Under the pieces are notes generated by a model, which did not search any database, had not been told where the DNA came from, and saw only the letters and a list, made by a program, of their open reading frames with translations. Position numbers and translations under genes: made by a program. DNA of 64,000 nt from Piper betle. Lineage: Eukaryota > Streptophyta > Magnoliopsida > Piperales > Piperaceae. The stretch is from NCBI GenBank assembly GCA_033002965.1, contig JAURVB010012681.1, positions 41,001 through 105,000 on the forward strand. The letters run 5' to 3'. Shown here piece after piece: positions 12,035 to 22,886 of the stretch (positions are counted from its first letter, which is position 1; each line of letters begins with the position of its first letter).

Positions 12035-12904
12035 TCTCGGCGAGCTTGACCCAATGGTGGTGACGACAAGGGCAGCCACGGCGGCGATGGCCACCAACGG
12101 CGGTGTCGAGTTCAGTCAGTCGCTCCGATCAGACAAACGGCCGGCCTCAACGGTGGCGCTAGGTAAGGGGGAAAGGTAGGGGAAGTCAAGGGGAGAGCTT
12201 CGACGTCACGGCGGTGGCTGTCCGGCGCAGACGGCGGTAGAATTGTGTCGGGAACGGCCATGAAATCAAGGGTGATTTCCGGCGTCGCGACAGCTGGAAG
12301 GTGGCCGGGAGTGGTCGGGGCGGCAAGGCGACAACACGGCCAGGCTGGGCGGCATCGTTCGGCGGTGAGGTGGCGTCGGCAATGGTGGCGACAACCTCAA
12401 GGGTGGCGGCGGTGAAGACGTCGGGGGTTGGGGGAGGGAGATGAGAAATATAGGAGTGGCAAACTTGTAAATAGAACTTGACTCGACACCGGCTCGAGTC
12501 AAGAATAATAACTAACTCGGAATAAATCCGAGAAAAATTGGGAAAAATCCCATAAAATCAAACAAAACAACACAACATCCAAATGACATGCCGTATAACT
12601 AATAACCCACCCGAATACCTTCTAACGCATCCTAATGCGTTATTCGGCCTAAACTAATTCTACGGTCACAACATGGAAAAAAATAAAATCATCAACTGTA
12701 AACTCTCATATCTACTGATAACTCAGTCTACTGATGCGTATCTGACACTATCATCGATACTTGGGTATACATGAACCCTCATAGCACGTGCACATGGTCG
12801 GCCTCGGCCCCGCACATGTGTTCTGAAAGCTAAACTGACTCGAACCATGATCAAACCGACCGGCTAACGACTATAAAACCCTTACTCGAGTCGTGGGTTT
12901 TACA
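12035..12904 (-). mobile_element. Truncated 3' LTR of the Ty3/gypsy element
   Basis: From 'tctcggcgagcttgaccc' to the terminal GGGTTTTACA at 12904 it matches 19079-19565, the inner part of the 5' LTR. The match includes the blocks 'ggccggcctc', 'taagggggaaa' and 'gaaagctaaactgactcgaa'. It lacks roughly the last 2 kb of the LTR (the part represented by 17102-19078). Conversely, the 5' LTR lacks about 430 bp that are present here. The right edge abuts a polypurine tract, which proves orientation. Confidence 0.85.
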
Positions 12905-12920
12905 ACCTTCCCTCCTTATA
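12905..12920 (-). other. Polypurine tract of the gypsy element
   Basis: On the minus strand AAGGAGGGAAGGT lies directly before the LTR start TGTAAAACCC. It would prime plus-strand DNA synthesis. Its position fixes the 3' end of the internal region. Confidence 0.75.
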
Positions 12921-13105
12921 AAAATTTTGTCCTCGAAATTTTAAATCAAGGAGGCGTCAAACCTATTGTTGTAACTGTAATCAAGGTTGGAAACTGGAGT
13001 ACCAGGTCTAGAAGCTGGCTGCTCGAACAACTAAGGATACCTCCTTATGATCTCGTCCTCACGCTCCCATATAGATGCTTCTACTCCACGTTGATTCCAC
13101 TGCAC

Positions 13106-14137
13106 TCATACTAAGGGAACCTGCTTACGTCTAAGGGTCTTCACTTGACGATCAACTATCCTCATTGCGTCCTCTAGATACGTCAAGTTAGGAAGGAGTT
13201 CTATCTCTTGGAAACTGATAACGTGGGAGTTATCTGGGTGGTACTTCTTCAATAAGGACATGTGGAACACTGGGTGTACGGCTGATAGGTGAGGCAGCAA
13301 TGCCAAGCGATAGGCCACCTGACCTACACGTTCTAGAACATCGGATGGTCCTATGTACTGCGGGCTAAGCTTCCCACACATACCAAACCTCATGTTTCCC
13401 TTAGTTGGTGACACCTTTAGAAGAACATGTTCTCCGACCATAAAGTGAACCTCACGTCGGCGTTGATCAGCGTAGCTTCTCTGTCGGTCCTGAGCTGACC
13501 TCATCCTGCTTTTCAATCCGCATAACCTCATCCTGTGTCTGCTGAACCATCTCTGGCTCAACTATCATCAGCTCACTGCCTTGTACCCAACACACTGGGG
13601 ATCTACACGACCTACCATATAGCGCTTCAAATGGTGCCATCCCAATACTAGCCTGGTAACTGTTGTTGTGAGCAAATTCCACCAAAGGCAAATGCTCTGC
13701 CCAGTCACCTCCAAAATCTAGCATACATGCCCTAAGCAAATCCTCAAAAATCTGAATAGTCCTTTCGGATTGCCCATCTGTCTGAGGGTGGAAAGCGGTG
13801 CTGAACTTCGACTCTGTGCCCATGGCTGCCTAAAAGCTCTCTAGAAACGGGATGTAAACCATGGGTCTCTGTCTGAGATGATCTCCAACGGGACTCTATG
13901 CAGTTGTACTATCTCATCCCGATACAAGGTAGCCAAAGTGGATAATGGGCGATCCATTCTAATAGGGATAAAATGTACAGACTTCGTTAGTCGATCCACT
14001 ATTACCCATATTGTGTCTCTCTGCTGGCGATTCTTAGGCAAACCGACTACGAAATCATAAGCTATACTCTCCCACTTCCACTCTGGGGTCTTCAGTGGCT
14101 GTAAGGTCCCACCGGGGCGCATGTGTTCAGCCTTCAC
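13106..14137 (-). pseudogene. Integrase domain remnant
   Basis: There are three overlapping frames on the minus strand. 14137-13841 has the start of the catalytic core (YDFVVGLPKN, IWVIVDRLTKSVHFIP, then ISDRDPWFTSRF with the second Asp). 13823-13467 continues with FHPQTDGQSERTIQIFEDLL, carrying the catalytic Glu, and ALYGRSCRSP. 13561-13106 has the C-terminal DNA-binding part (HFMVGEHVLLKVSP, GKLSPQYIGP, HPVFHMSLLKKY). The breaks lie near 13830 and 13530. This would join element cDNA to host DNA if it were intact. Confidence 0.9.
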
Positions 14138-14435
14138 TTGTTGACAGACTAAACATCTGGCTACGGTGTCAAAAACCTCTCTCTTCAGTCCTGGCCACTA
14201 ATTGGATCATCGAACATCGTAATACATCTTCACTCCACCCGGATGCACTATGCACCTCGAGGTGTGGGCGTCGTGAAGAATGGTCCTACGAAGTCCGGGA
14301 TACTCAATGATGTCTGGAACAAAAAGACATCCTCCCACTCTAACCTAGTCCAACTGCATCCCTGACCAAATCTCTATGAACTCCCTGCTCTAACCATTGA
14401 GCCAATTGTTTATCCTCATTCTATGCAGCTCTAAT

Positions 14436-14945
14436 CTATTCAAAAATACTCGGCTGAATCGAAAGTCTAGCAATCATTCCAACTAACTGCCTCTGGCGTG
14501 TATCAATCGGGGTCACTGAGACTGCTGCCATCCCCACTGAGTCTCGAACTGGCCTCCTACTTAAGGGGTCTGCTACTACATTCACCTCGCCCTCGTGATA
14601 TGAGATATCAATCTCATAATCAGACAACAACTCCAACTTTCTCCTCTGTCGGCTGTTCAAATCCTTCTATGTGAAGATATACTTTAGACTTTTGTGATTA
14701 GTCGAAAGTCGAAAGGAAGTCCCATAGAGGTAATGTCTCCATATTTTGAGGGCAAAAACTACTACTGCAAGTTCCAAATCGTGAATAGGGTAGTTACGCT
14801 CATGCACCTTTAGCTGACGAGATGCATATGCGATAACCTTATCTCTCTGCATCAAAACACAACCTAGCCCAATTCCTGAGGCATCTGTGTAGACTAAAAA
14901 GTCATCGTGCCCCTCTGGTATTGTGAGAACCAGCGCTAAAGTCAA
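14436..14945 (-). pseudogene. RNase H domain remnant
   Basis: 14945-14667 on the minus strand shows [39 protein letters not shown] and [20 protein letters not shown], the gypsy RNase H signature. 14660-14436 continues with RRKLELLSDYEIDISYHEGE and VVADPLSRR. The usual Asp in the 'TDHKSL' motif is Asn here, and a stop interrupts the join. Confidence 0.9.
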
Positions 14946-15285
14946 TCTCTCCTTCAGTGTCCTAAAACTCTACTCACACTCGTCAGTCCATACAAAGTGT
15001 TTGTCCTTCTTAGTCAGCTGTGTGAGAGGAGCTGCTATGGAGGAAAAACCCTATATGAAACGACGGTAATACCCTGCTAGACCAAGGAAACTCCGTATCT
15101 CGGAAGGCGTTCTCGGTTATACCCACTGTACAACTGCCTCTGTCTTCACTGGATCCACCGAAATCCCTATTGCTGATATAATATGCCCCAAGAATTTAAC
15201 CTTTGAAAGCCAAAAGTCACACTTCACAAATTTTTCGTACAGTCTGTGCTCCCTTAGGGTTTGTAGCACCGTTTGGAGATGCTAC

Positions 15286-15678
15286 TCATGTTCTTCTCTC
15301 AATGAGGAATACACCAAGATGTCGTCCACAAAGACTATCACAAATTGATCCAAAAAGATTGAACACTCGGTTCATTAGGTCCATGAATGTTGGTGGTGCA
15401 TTTGTCAATCCGAAGGGCATGACCAAAAATTTATAGTGTCCATAACTCATTCTAAATGCAGTCTTCGGAATATCCTCTGCTCTAATCCTCAACTGGTGGT
15501 AGCCGGATCTCAAGTCAATCTTCGAAAAGGCCGTTGCTGAGCTCAACTGGTCAAATAGATCATCAATGCGAGGAAGAGGGTATCTGTTCTTAATGGTTAC
15601 ATGGTTTAGCATCCTATAGTCAATGCACAAACGCATGCTTCCATCCTTCTTCTTCACAAAAACACCGGTGCTCCCCAT
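15286..15678 (-). pseudogene. Reverse transcriptase domain remnant
   Basis: The minus-strand frame contains [71 protein letters not shown] and [14 protein letters not shown]. The active-site FVDDILVYS follows in a different frame at about 15300-15330, so a frameshift separates it. The domain is typical of Ty3/gypsy. Confidence 0.92.
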
Positions 15679-16079
15679 GGTGACACGCTCGGTCAGATAA
15701 AACCCTAATCCAACAGTGTCTGCAATTGCTCCTTGAGCTCTCGGAGTTCCAGTGGTGCCATCCTATACGGGGTTCTAAAGATGGGTGCTGTCCCTGCCAT
15801 CAAATCTATAGCAAAATCGACCTCTCTCTCAATGGCAATCCGGTGATCTCATCTGAAAAGACATCTGCAAATTCCCAGACAACTGGAATCAGCTCAACAT
15901 TGGGCTTGTCCCCTGAGCCATTCTGTTCCGCCAACACCAAAGCAGCCATCAACAACTCACAACCCCTATCCAACTATCTCACTGCATTCTAATAGAAGAT
16001 CCAGCCTTTCTCTTTGTTTCTGCCCTGACCCTGGAAAAGAAAAGGCGCCTTCCGTGTCAAAAAGTCACCATCTTCTTCC

Positions 16080-16924
16080 GATAATCTATTAGAGCTCCCT
16101 GCTTGGATATCCAATCCATCCCGAAGATCACATCGAACTTTGTCATCTTATCACGACAGTTGTGCCCGCTAATGCCTCTTCAACTGTGGCTGCATACATC
16201 TTCACCGGTTGTTCCATTGGGCATGCCATGCTCTTAAACACGGCAATCGCTAATGAAATCCATAAAAAAACCTTTTCCGCATCTGGCTTCCCTAGGAAAG
16301 AGCACCCTCCATTTTTCATAAATTGTTCATACTGCCAAAATATACCATCTCTTACATCTATAGATCTGGTTGAGCCCTCGCCTATCTCAAACTGTGGTAA
16401 CGGCGACACTACCATTGCCGGTATACTACCCCTTGTTGTCTTCCCACAACTAGCTCCAGGGGGTCCACTATCATAAATGCCCATCCCAGTCTGAAGAGGA
16501 GCAATCAAGGGAGCTATAGGGATAGTCCCTTGCTGCGCTGATGGAGTAGGAGGCAACGGCGGTAGCCCATGGGAGAAGCGGCCTCTCCTCGTACTCCATC
16601 ATCTCCTAACGGCCTCTTCTCGACTCGGGTGATGGAGAGGGCTATCTGACAGAGATCTCTCCTGAACTCTTCTTGGTTCTATTGTATCTACCTCTGTGTC
16701 TCTACCAATTGGGTAATGATTGCATCTCTCTCAGTCTAGAGACTACGAGAACTACAGTGGCTAGTCGAGGCACGCACGTTGGCTTCTCCTGATGGTGGTT
16801 GAGCTCTCAGCCTTCTAGATGTTATCTCGTTGGGCGCACGACTAGGACTAGTATGCCTGGGAGGAGAAGGAGATGGATCCCTGGTCTGAGTCCTGCGAGT
16901 TGCTCTAACCATGGTGACTGACAC
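16080..16924 (-). pseudogene. Gag remnant and protease end
   Basis: 16924 marks a minus-strand ATG-led, Arg/Ser/Pro-rich gag start. 16556-16143 has gag-like text (FMKNGGCSFLGKPDAEK). About 16085-16140 encodes a segment like FDVIFGMDWI, the end of the gypsy protease domain. The middle of gag, the zinc knuckle and the protease active site are not seen, so an internal deletion is likely. Confidence 0.6.
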
Positions 16925-17083
16925 TCACTAATCAAACCTGTGCACACTGTCATTCAACTACGTGGTGAGAAATCAATAAACTAAAACGAGTAAATCAAGA
17001 AAACATACCTGCCGGCTTGACTCGGAGTAGCTTTGCACACACATGACCTGTAATGGCATCTTCCATCTTAATCGATCAAGAGT

Positions 17084-17097
17084 TGGCTCTGATACCA
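17084..17097 (-). other. Primer-binding site (initiator tRNA-Met)
   Basis: On the minus strand TGGTATCAGAGCCA lies four bases after the LTR end GGTGTTACA. This is the standard complement of the plant initiator tRNA-Met 3' end, and it fixes the right-hand LTR as the 5' LTR. Confidence 0.92.
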
Positions 17098-17101
17098 ATC
17101 T

Positions 17102-19565
17102 TGTAACACCCCAATCTGGTTTACTCTCAACCCGGACCGGAACCGTTACAAAGGATCGAACTACTCGTAAACCGATTAATTTTGCTGACCTAAAACCTAA
17201 ACGGCTACGTCATAACCCTTTCGACGTCTCAAGATGGAGCACGCTGCTAATGCACAACAATGTATGAATGAGATGCAAAACCCTAGCAGGATACTTCGTG
17301 AATGTTATGATGATAGCCACACACAAAAATAATTTAAATAGCAACATAATTCCCGAAAATCCTGGAATAAGACGGATAGAGTCTCCCCTAAAAGTGCAAT
17401 AAGGGGATAACCTGTTAAAAACACGGCACATTATAGGGTATATATATAAAACCATAATGCACACCACAATAGGATTTAAGCAATAACACATCTTGTAAAT
17501 TGGGTCTAGCCCACCTACAATTCATACTTAGCTCATTTGGTTCCTTTTTCATTTCAGCATCGCACATCATTAAAGCTTTTCTCAAAACATTTCCAAAACA
17601 AGGTATACGAGCCTCACAAACATATGTATATATATATACACAACCATATCCAACCACAATCATCATACAATCACATCACATCTTACACAAAAGTCGATGA
17701 GGCGCTAGGTATGTGTGTGCAATGCAAGCGCTAATCCTTCGTCAAGGCCGGCATACACCATTCATCATCCTCACCTAAATATAATAGAAAAACGTCAGCA
17801 ACGGGTGTCACTGGTCTGGAAATAACTAATATCAAACTAGAACATGAGAGCAAACTCTCATGGAAAGCAAACAATCATATATCTTCCTCAAGAACTCTCA
17901 TAAGGGCAACTAAAGAGGAGCCATTGAGCAGCTGACTCAACAGCATCCTGATCTATCTGTACTGTGCCGCTCTCGGCACTTCTTTTCTAGTACTTCGAGT
18001 AAAACTTTTATCCTAAGCCCTCTCCAAACCTCCATATTACTCCTGGCCTTGAGCACGTAGGCCGAGTACTCTCAGGCATGTGCCTTTAGTACCCTTTGAA
18101 CCACAAGTCTGGACATGCGCTGTACTTAACAGTACCCGTAAACCTCTATATTCTCTGGGTGTGAGAAGCTCAAACACAGAGTTGTCAGGATCCCTCGGGA
18201 ATAGAACAGGCCACGCACTAATCCAGAGCCCGCTTTAACTGGCACGACATCCGCTCATGGTACGTGAGTCGATTCATCTTCTCTTGTCTCACAGAAAACT
18301 CGATTAAACTATTTATAGGGCTGGGTTTTCGAAAACAAGCTCGAGGGATCTCATCCTCGAGGGTTATTAATTCCAAAAATAATTGACCAGATGACCCGTG
18401 TTTGTTGGGGTCCGATAAATCATCCACCTGACACGTCCTACGATCAATAAATCAAATCACCGATAGAGTAGAGTGATAAAACCTCAGAAGCGTGTCTTAT
18501 TAAACATGACAATCATCTCAACAATCACACTAAATCTCTAATTGTCAAGCAAGTTAATAATTTTATGATTTCATTCGTTACTTATTACCTAGCACTTTTA
18601 ATTACAATTTCAAAACATACATATTCTAATTTGGTGACAATGGTTTAATCAATTTAATCCATTTAACTTAATACTAGCATGCACAACCTAAATCGTGCAA
18701 ATTCATAAATTAACTAGCTAACACACATTTAATTAACTATTCAGTGGTTTGGTAACAATTTCATTAGTGAGCATTTACATCACACAACACAATCTACGCT
18801 AAGCATAACCTGTTTATCATAATTTACGATTAATTAAACTAAAATCATGAAGGTAATAAAATTAATTCAAATATGCTACTATGACCACAACATGCATATA
18901 ATAATACTAAAAAAGAAGGAAAAACCACCTCGCGATCGGCGCCAAAATTGGTGCCGACAGATGAAGGCGGTTAAGTTGAGCCAGTGGTTTTTCGACGACT
19001 GTGCCGGTGGTTTTCCAATAGCTCCCGTGGTTTTCCAGCGACTGCTCCGGTGGAGCAATCGGAGGTAAGGGTTAGCACCGTCTCGGCGAGCTTGACCCAA
19101 TGGTGGTGACGACAAGGGCAACCGCTATGGCGATGGCCACCGACGGCGCTGTCAAGTTCAGTCGGGGCAGTCGGTCACTCCGATCAGACACACGGCCGGC
19201 CTCGACGGTGACTCTAGGTAAGGGGGAAATGTAGGGGAAGTCAAGAGGAGAGCTTCGACGTCACAACGACGTCGGTCTGGCGCAGACGGTGGTAGAATCG
19301 CATTGGGAACGACCGTGAAATTGAGGGTGCTTATGCGTATCTGACACTATCATCAACTGAATACTCTCATATCTACTGATAACTCAGTCTGCTGATGCAT
19401 ATCTGACACTATCATCGATACTTGGGTATACATGAACCCTCATTGCGCGTGCACACGGTCGGCCTCGGCCGCGCACACGTGTTCTGAAAGCTAAACTGAC
19501 TCGAACCACGGTCAAACCGACCGGCTAACGACTATAAAACCCTGACTTGAGTCGCAGGTTTTACA
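17102..19565 (-). mobile_element. 5' LTR of the Ty3/gypsy element (~2.46 kb)
   Basis: It runs from TGTAACACCCC at 17102 to GGGTTTTACA-type text (CAGGTTTTACA) at 19565, in minus orientation. 19079-19565 matches 12035-12904. A part near 17370-17400 ('gatagagtctcccctaaaag') is also found at 21128-21150. It holds only incidental short frames. A duplicated 'tctgacactatcatc' phrase near 19340 and 19400 marks the site of its internal deletion. Confidence 0.85.
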
Positions 19566-19975
19566 TCATGTTTATAAGTGGGAATGGACTATAGATCTTT
19601 AATTTGGGTTAACCATTTTAAAGAAATAACTTAGGCCCATTACGTTGCACTTTGGGCCGGGTCGTTACAGGTGGTATTAGAGCAACCTGGTTTTGTGTTA
19701 GATGGTAGGCTAGACTACAGACATTGGCTAAGGCTGCTAGTCATGGGCCAGAGAAGGACGTGTGCTGGGGCTAGTAATGGAGGCTACGTGTAGGAATTTC
19801 GGGGACAAAATTTCCTAAGGTGGGTGGATTGTGAGATCCCTCTCCCACATCTAATACCTACTAAGAGAAGATCTTGTTTATAAGTTGGAATAGACTATAG
19901 ATCTTTAACTTGAGTTAACCATTTTAAATAAATGACTTAGGCCCATTATGTTGCACTTTGGGCCGGGTCGTTACA
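19566..19975 (+). mobile_element. TRIM-like miniature LTR element, left LTR truncated
   Basis: The right LTR is 19830-19975 (146 bp, TGTGAGATCCC to GGGTCGTTACA). The left LTR survives only as 19566-19669, starting part-way in at 'catgtttataagt', exactly where the gypsy 5' LTR ends. The two LTR copies agree closely over about 100 bp. Between them lie only about 160 bp: a primer-binding site at 19672-19684 (TGGTATTAGAGCA, one mismatch to initiator Met) and a purine tract just before 19830 (AAGGTGGGTGGA). It encodes no protein. Total size would be about 450 bp, typical of TRIM elements. The gypsy element evidently inserted into its left LTR. Confidence 0.85.
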
Positions 19976-20404
19976 AAGATTAAGAATATTTTCATTTAAC
20001 AAGAGAGTCAGCTCTCCTGTGTCCATTTGTTATTAATTATTTCTGGACTAGTAACTCTTGTTATTGACGTTTTTTATTATCTATGTAGGTGCGAATCTCA
20101 AGGACTGAGTGTTGTTGGGACTGCAGAGGAACAATGATGTATAATGTACACATGTACCTGTAGAATGAATTTGATGATGTTAAATGTTGAATTGTTTTGA
20201 ATGATGTAACTTAAATGTCATTTCTCTGAATTGACAAAATATTTTGCATGTAAATGAAAATTGTGAATAAAAATGAACAGGTTAAACAATGGAGTCTAGA
20301 CTCGGCTTAGAAGATCAGCACGTGATGATAATTGAAATGTAGGGAGAGAATGTTGTGTTTTTGCTGTGTTTTCTATTTTTAATATTATATCTATGGGTAA
20401 AGTT
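19976..20404. other. AT-rich intervening sequence
   Basis: No gene, repeat unit or transposon end is recognised in this stretch between the TRIM-like element and the TA run. Confidence 0.4.
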
Positions 20405-20405
20405 T

Positions 20406-20440
<35 letters not shown>

Positions 20441-21060
20441 TTTGTAGCGGGGTGGTGGCGAGGTGGGATGGTGGTGGTGGTGGTGGTGGTGGTGGGGGGG
20501 GGGGGGATCTGTGCGGACAGGGAGGGGGGCGAGGGGGAGCGGAGTGGAGGGGGAGGAGGAGGGGACAACGGGTGGGGGGGGGGCGATGGTTGGCGTCGGC
20601 AAAGGCGGGGGTGCAGGGGAGGAGGGGGCGACGGGGGGGGGGCAGGCGGAGGGTGAGTGGGAAGCTTGGGGGGAGCGGGCGATGGGCGGAGGGGGACGGG
20701 ACAAGGGGGGGTGCGGGGCGAGTAGAGGGGGTGGGGGGAGGGGACGACAGGTAGGGGAGGGTGACGGTTGGTGTCGGCAAGGGATGGAGCGGGGTGGAGG
20801 GGTAGGGGGAGGGGACGACCAGAGGGATGCAGGGAGGCGAAGGAGAGGGGGGGGGTGTGGAGGTCTATGGTCTGCGTCGGCGAGGGGTGGAGCTGAGCCG
20901 AGGGGGAGGGGACGACCGGGGTGTGGGGGGGGGGGGGCGAGGTGGAGAATTTTTTTTTTATCAAATCTGGGCCGTCTGATCACAAGGATGATCCAGATTA
21001 GAGTTTGGGGTAAGAAAATTTTCTTGCCCCTGGTATAGGAAAGTGGTTAATATATATATA
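20405..21060. mobile_element. G-rich repeat element flanked by (TA)n runs (Micron-like)
   Basis: A (TA)n run at about 20407-20440 is followed by some 500 bp that are almost pure purine/G on the plus strand, including a (GGT)n block at 20468-20495 and runs of 7-10 G. Next come an A/T run at 20950 and the phrase GGGCCGTCTGATC, and the block ends in a second TA run at about 21049-21060. Proline-rich frames on the minus strand are a by-product of composition. Insertion in TA microsatellites is a known habit of Micron-type MITEs; the assignment is inference. Confidence 0.5.
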
Positions 21061-21391
21061 TTTGTTCTACTTGTTGTGTATTTGTTCTGCTTGTTGTTAG
21101 TAAGGTGGTCCTTATTAAACTTTTAGGGGAGACTCTATCCATTTTGTTTTAAAAATAATTAGTTTTTTAAGTTGTTTACTTATTTGGTTTATTTTATACT
21201 TGACTGCATATCATAACATTCATTTAGAATAACGTTCAAACCTAAGTATTTCATTTATGAATTAGATGCTTGCATCACCTTCTTGAGACACTGAAGATAA
21301 ATTTGGGATAGGCTTAACTGAATTAAGTAGATTGGCGAATAAATAGTAATATTTCCGGGTTTTCGTAGGTGAACTGAAGCAGGGTGTTACA
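21061..21391 (+). mobile_element. LTR fragment, gypsy LTR family, plus orientation
   Basis: It shares 'cttttaggggagactctatcc' (reverse complement of about 17375-17395) and the terminal GGGTGTTACA at 21391 with the 5' LTR at 17102. Only the last ~330 bp of an LTR remain. It abuts the element X copy. Confidence 0.6.
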
Positions 21392-21840
21392 CTTCTACCG
21401 TGCCCGAACCAAAGATACTTTGTTATACTCTCATGGTACATTCATGACGCTCCAACTACTGTTGTCCTACGCTTTCAAATATGATCCAATACTCTTGTAA
21501 AGTTGCTCTTTTGCTCCTCCATGCCTTGTACATGCTCGTGGCAGCTCAGCCACGGTCTCCATGACACCTTATCGATAGGGTGTGTTTCTATTCAATGAAC
21601 ATTCATCGTAGCTCGTGGGTGAACTATACTTTGGTAGCTAGGTCAAGTGTGGCAGTGACATCTAAAAGTGAGTCCGGCCAATACCACCAATAATACTCAA
21701 GACCACCGTTGAGTGCCTCAGAAATGGCTTACGTTTCTCTAAAATTAAACTCATCTCCTGTCTTATCAGATTTATAAATCCTATAACCTCTGAATAATAA
21801 ATAATGGGTCAAAATATACGCGAATAGGAATATATATCAT
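21392..21840 (-). repeat. Inverted copy of the 'element X' repeat
   Basis: The reverse complement of 21392-21720 aligns with about 5110-5555, sharing 'gtggctgagctgccac'/'gtggatgagctgccac' and 'catgaatgtaccatgag'. No coding potential is seen. It lies immediately upstream of the reductase pseudogene. Confidence 0.6.
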
Positions 21841-22018
21841 ACCAGCACCCTTCTGAGGAAGTAAGCTCTAATAATTGTTCAATCATTGACATGTAAAATA
21901 GGTTATTTTGAAAACATAACACAACATATGTTGCTTTGTTATTAAAAATGAAAAGATAAAAATATATATAAAGCATGGTTTCCCAGATTTTTTAGCGGAA
22001 CCAGGGACACTGTCGGCA

Positions 22019-22886
22019 ATGGCGACGAAGAGCTTCGGAGTTGTGATGGTGTGCCCGGCCATGGCTTACCTCTGGAGGAGGAGCTCGACAAGCGCTTCAC
22101 CCTCTTCCGAGTATGGCCACCCCCGACCACGCCGCCTTCCTCGCTGCCCACTCCCCTCCGTCCGCGCCCGTCGCCGCCACCATCGACCTCCTCCCCAACC
22201 TCGAGATTGTCTCCTCCTTCACCGTCGGCCTCGGCAAGGTCGAACTCTCCTCACCGACAACGTCGCCGACCTCGCCATCGGGCTCGCTCTCGCCGCCATG
22301 CGCAGGATTTGCGCCGACGATCGGTATTTGAATCTGTTTATCTGTTTGCTGGACTTTGGATTACACAAGTCATACAGCAAAGGGGTATTTCTTTTCCCAA
22401 TTTACTGACTGCTATATTATCGCTGTTTTGCTTTATTAATTTAAGTGCTCTGTCAGCTACCACTCGAGAAATGAGAAACCTGATTCGGAATATAAATATT
22501 TCTCAAGCATTGTCGATTTGGCAACCAATGTAGATGTTCTGGTAGTTTCAAGCCCGCTTACCGATGAAACCGGTCTTATTGCTAACCGATAAGTGACTGA
22601 GGCACTTGGTCCCAAGGGCGTGCTGGTGAACATTGGCAGGGGCCCTATAGTGAATGAGCCTGAGCTTGCATCTGCTCTGGTCGAAGGCCGGCTAGGCGCG
22701 GCAGGTCTCGATGTATTTGAAAATGAACCTCATGTTCCGGAAGAGCTTTTTGAACTGGAGAATGTGGTGCTTCTGCCTCATGTGGGAAGTGATACATGGG
22801 AGACTAGCAAGGAAATGGCTGATCGGGTAATTGCCAACCTAGAAGCTCACTTTCTGAAGAAACCACTGTTAACACCTGTTGTCTGA
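22019..22886 (+). pseudogene. Broken paralogue of the 2-hydroxyacid reductase gene
   Basis: It starts ATG with MATKSFGVVMVCPAMAYL, nearly identical to the gene at 2853. A frameshift follows at once (about 22070). A further break lies in the same C run as in the paralogue (22153-22156). A deletion joins VGLGKVEL to LTDNVADLA. The end of exon 1, the intron border and the start of exon 2 are missing, including the nucleotide-binding GxGxxG. The rest of exon 2 is readable from about 22447 (NEKPDSEYKYFSSIVDLATN), with an in-frame TAA at about 22590 and then [34 protein letters not shown] and the end LLTPVV*. A TATA-like 'atatatataaag' lies upstream near 21962. It cannot make an active enzyme. Confidence 0.92.

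Larger units (their letters stand above)
12921..17083 (-). pseudogene. Decayed Ty3/gypsy polyprotein (gag to integrase)
   Basis: The internal region is read on the minus strand in the order gag, protease end, reverse transcriptase, RNase H, integrase, which is the Ty3/gypsy order. Every domain is broken by frameshifts and stops. After integrase, about 13010-13110 encodes a decayed segment containing VEASIWEREDEI, similar to the 'E-A-T-W-E' tail of chromovirus-type integrases. I therefore favour a Tekay/Del-like chromovirus, without certainty. Gag appears shortened, and the protease active site is not visible. The element cannot move by itself. Confidence 0.9.

Noticed and set aside
20296..21038. 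Several long overlapping Pro-rich or Gly-rich open frames on both strands
   Set aside because: They come from a purine-only, G-run sequence where stop codons are rare. No domain, no codon structure, and the frames end in the (TA)n run as Tyr-Ile repeats.
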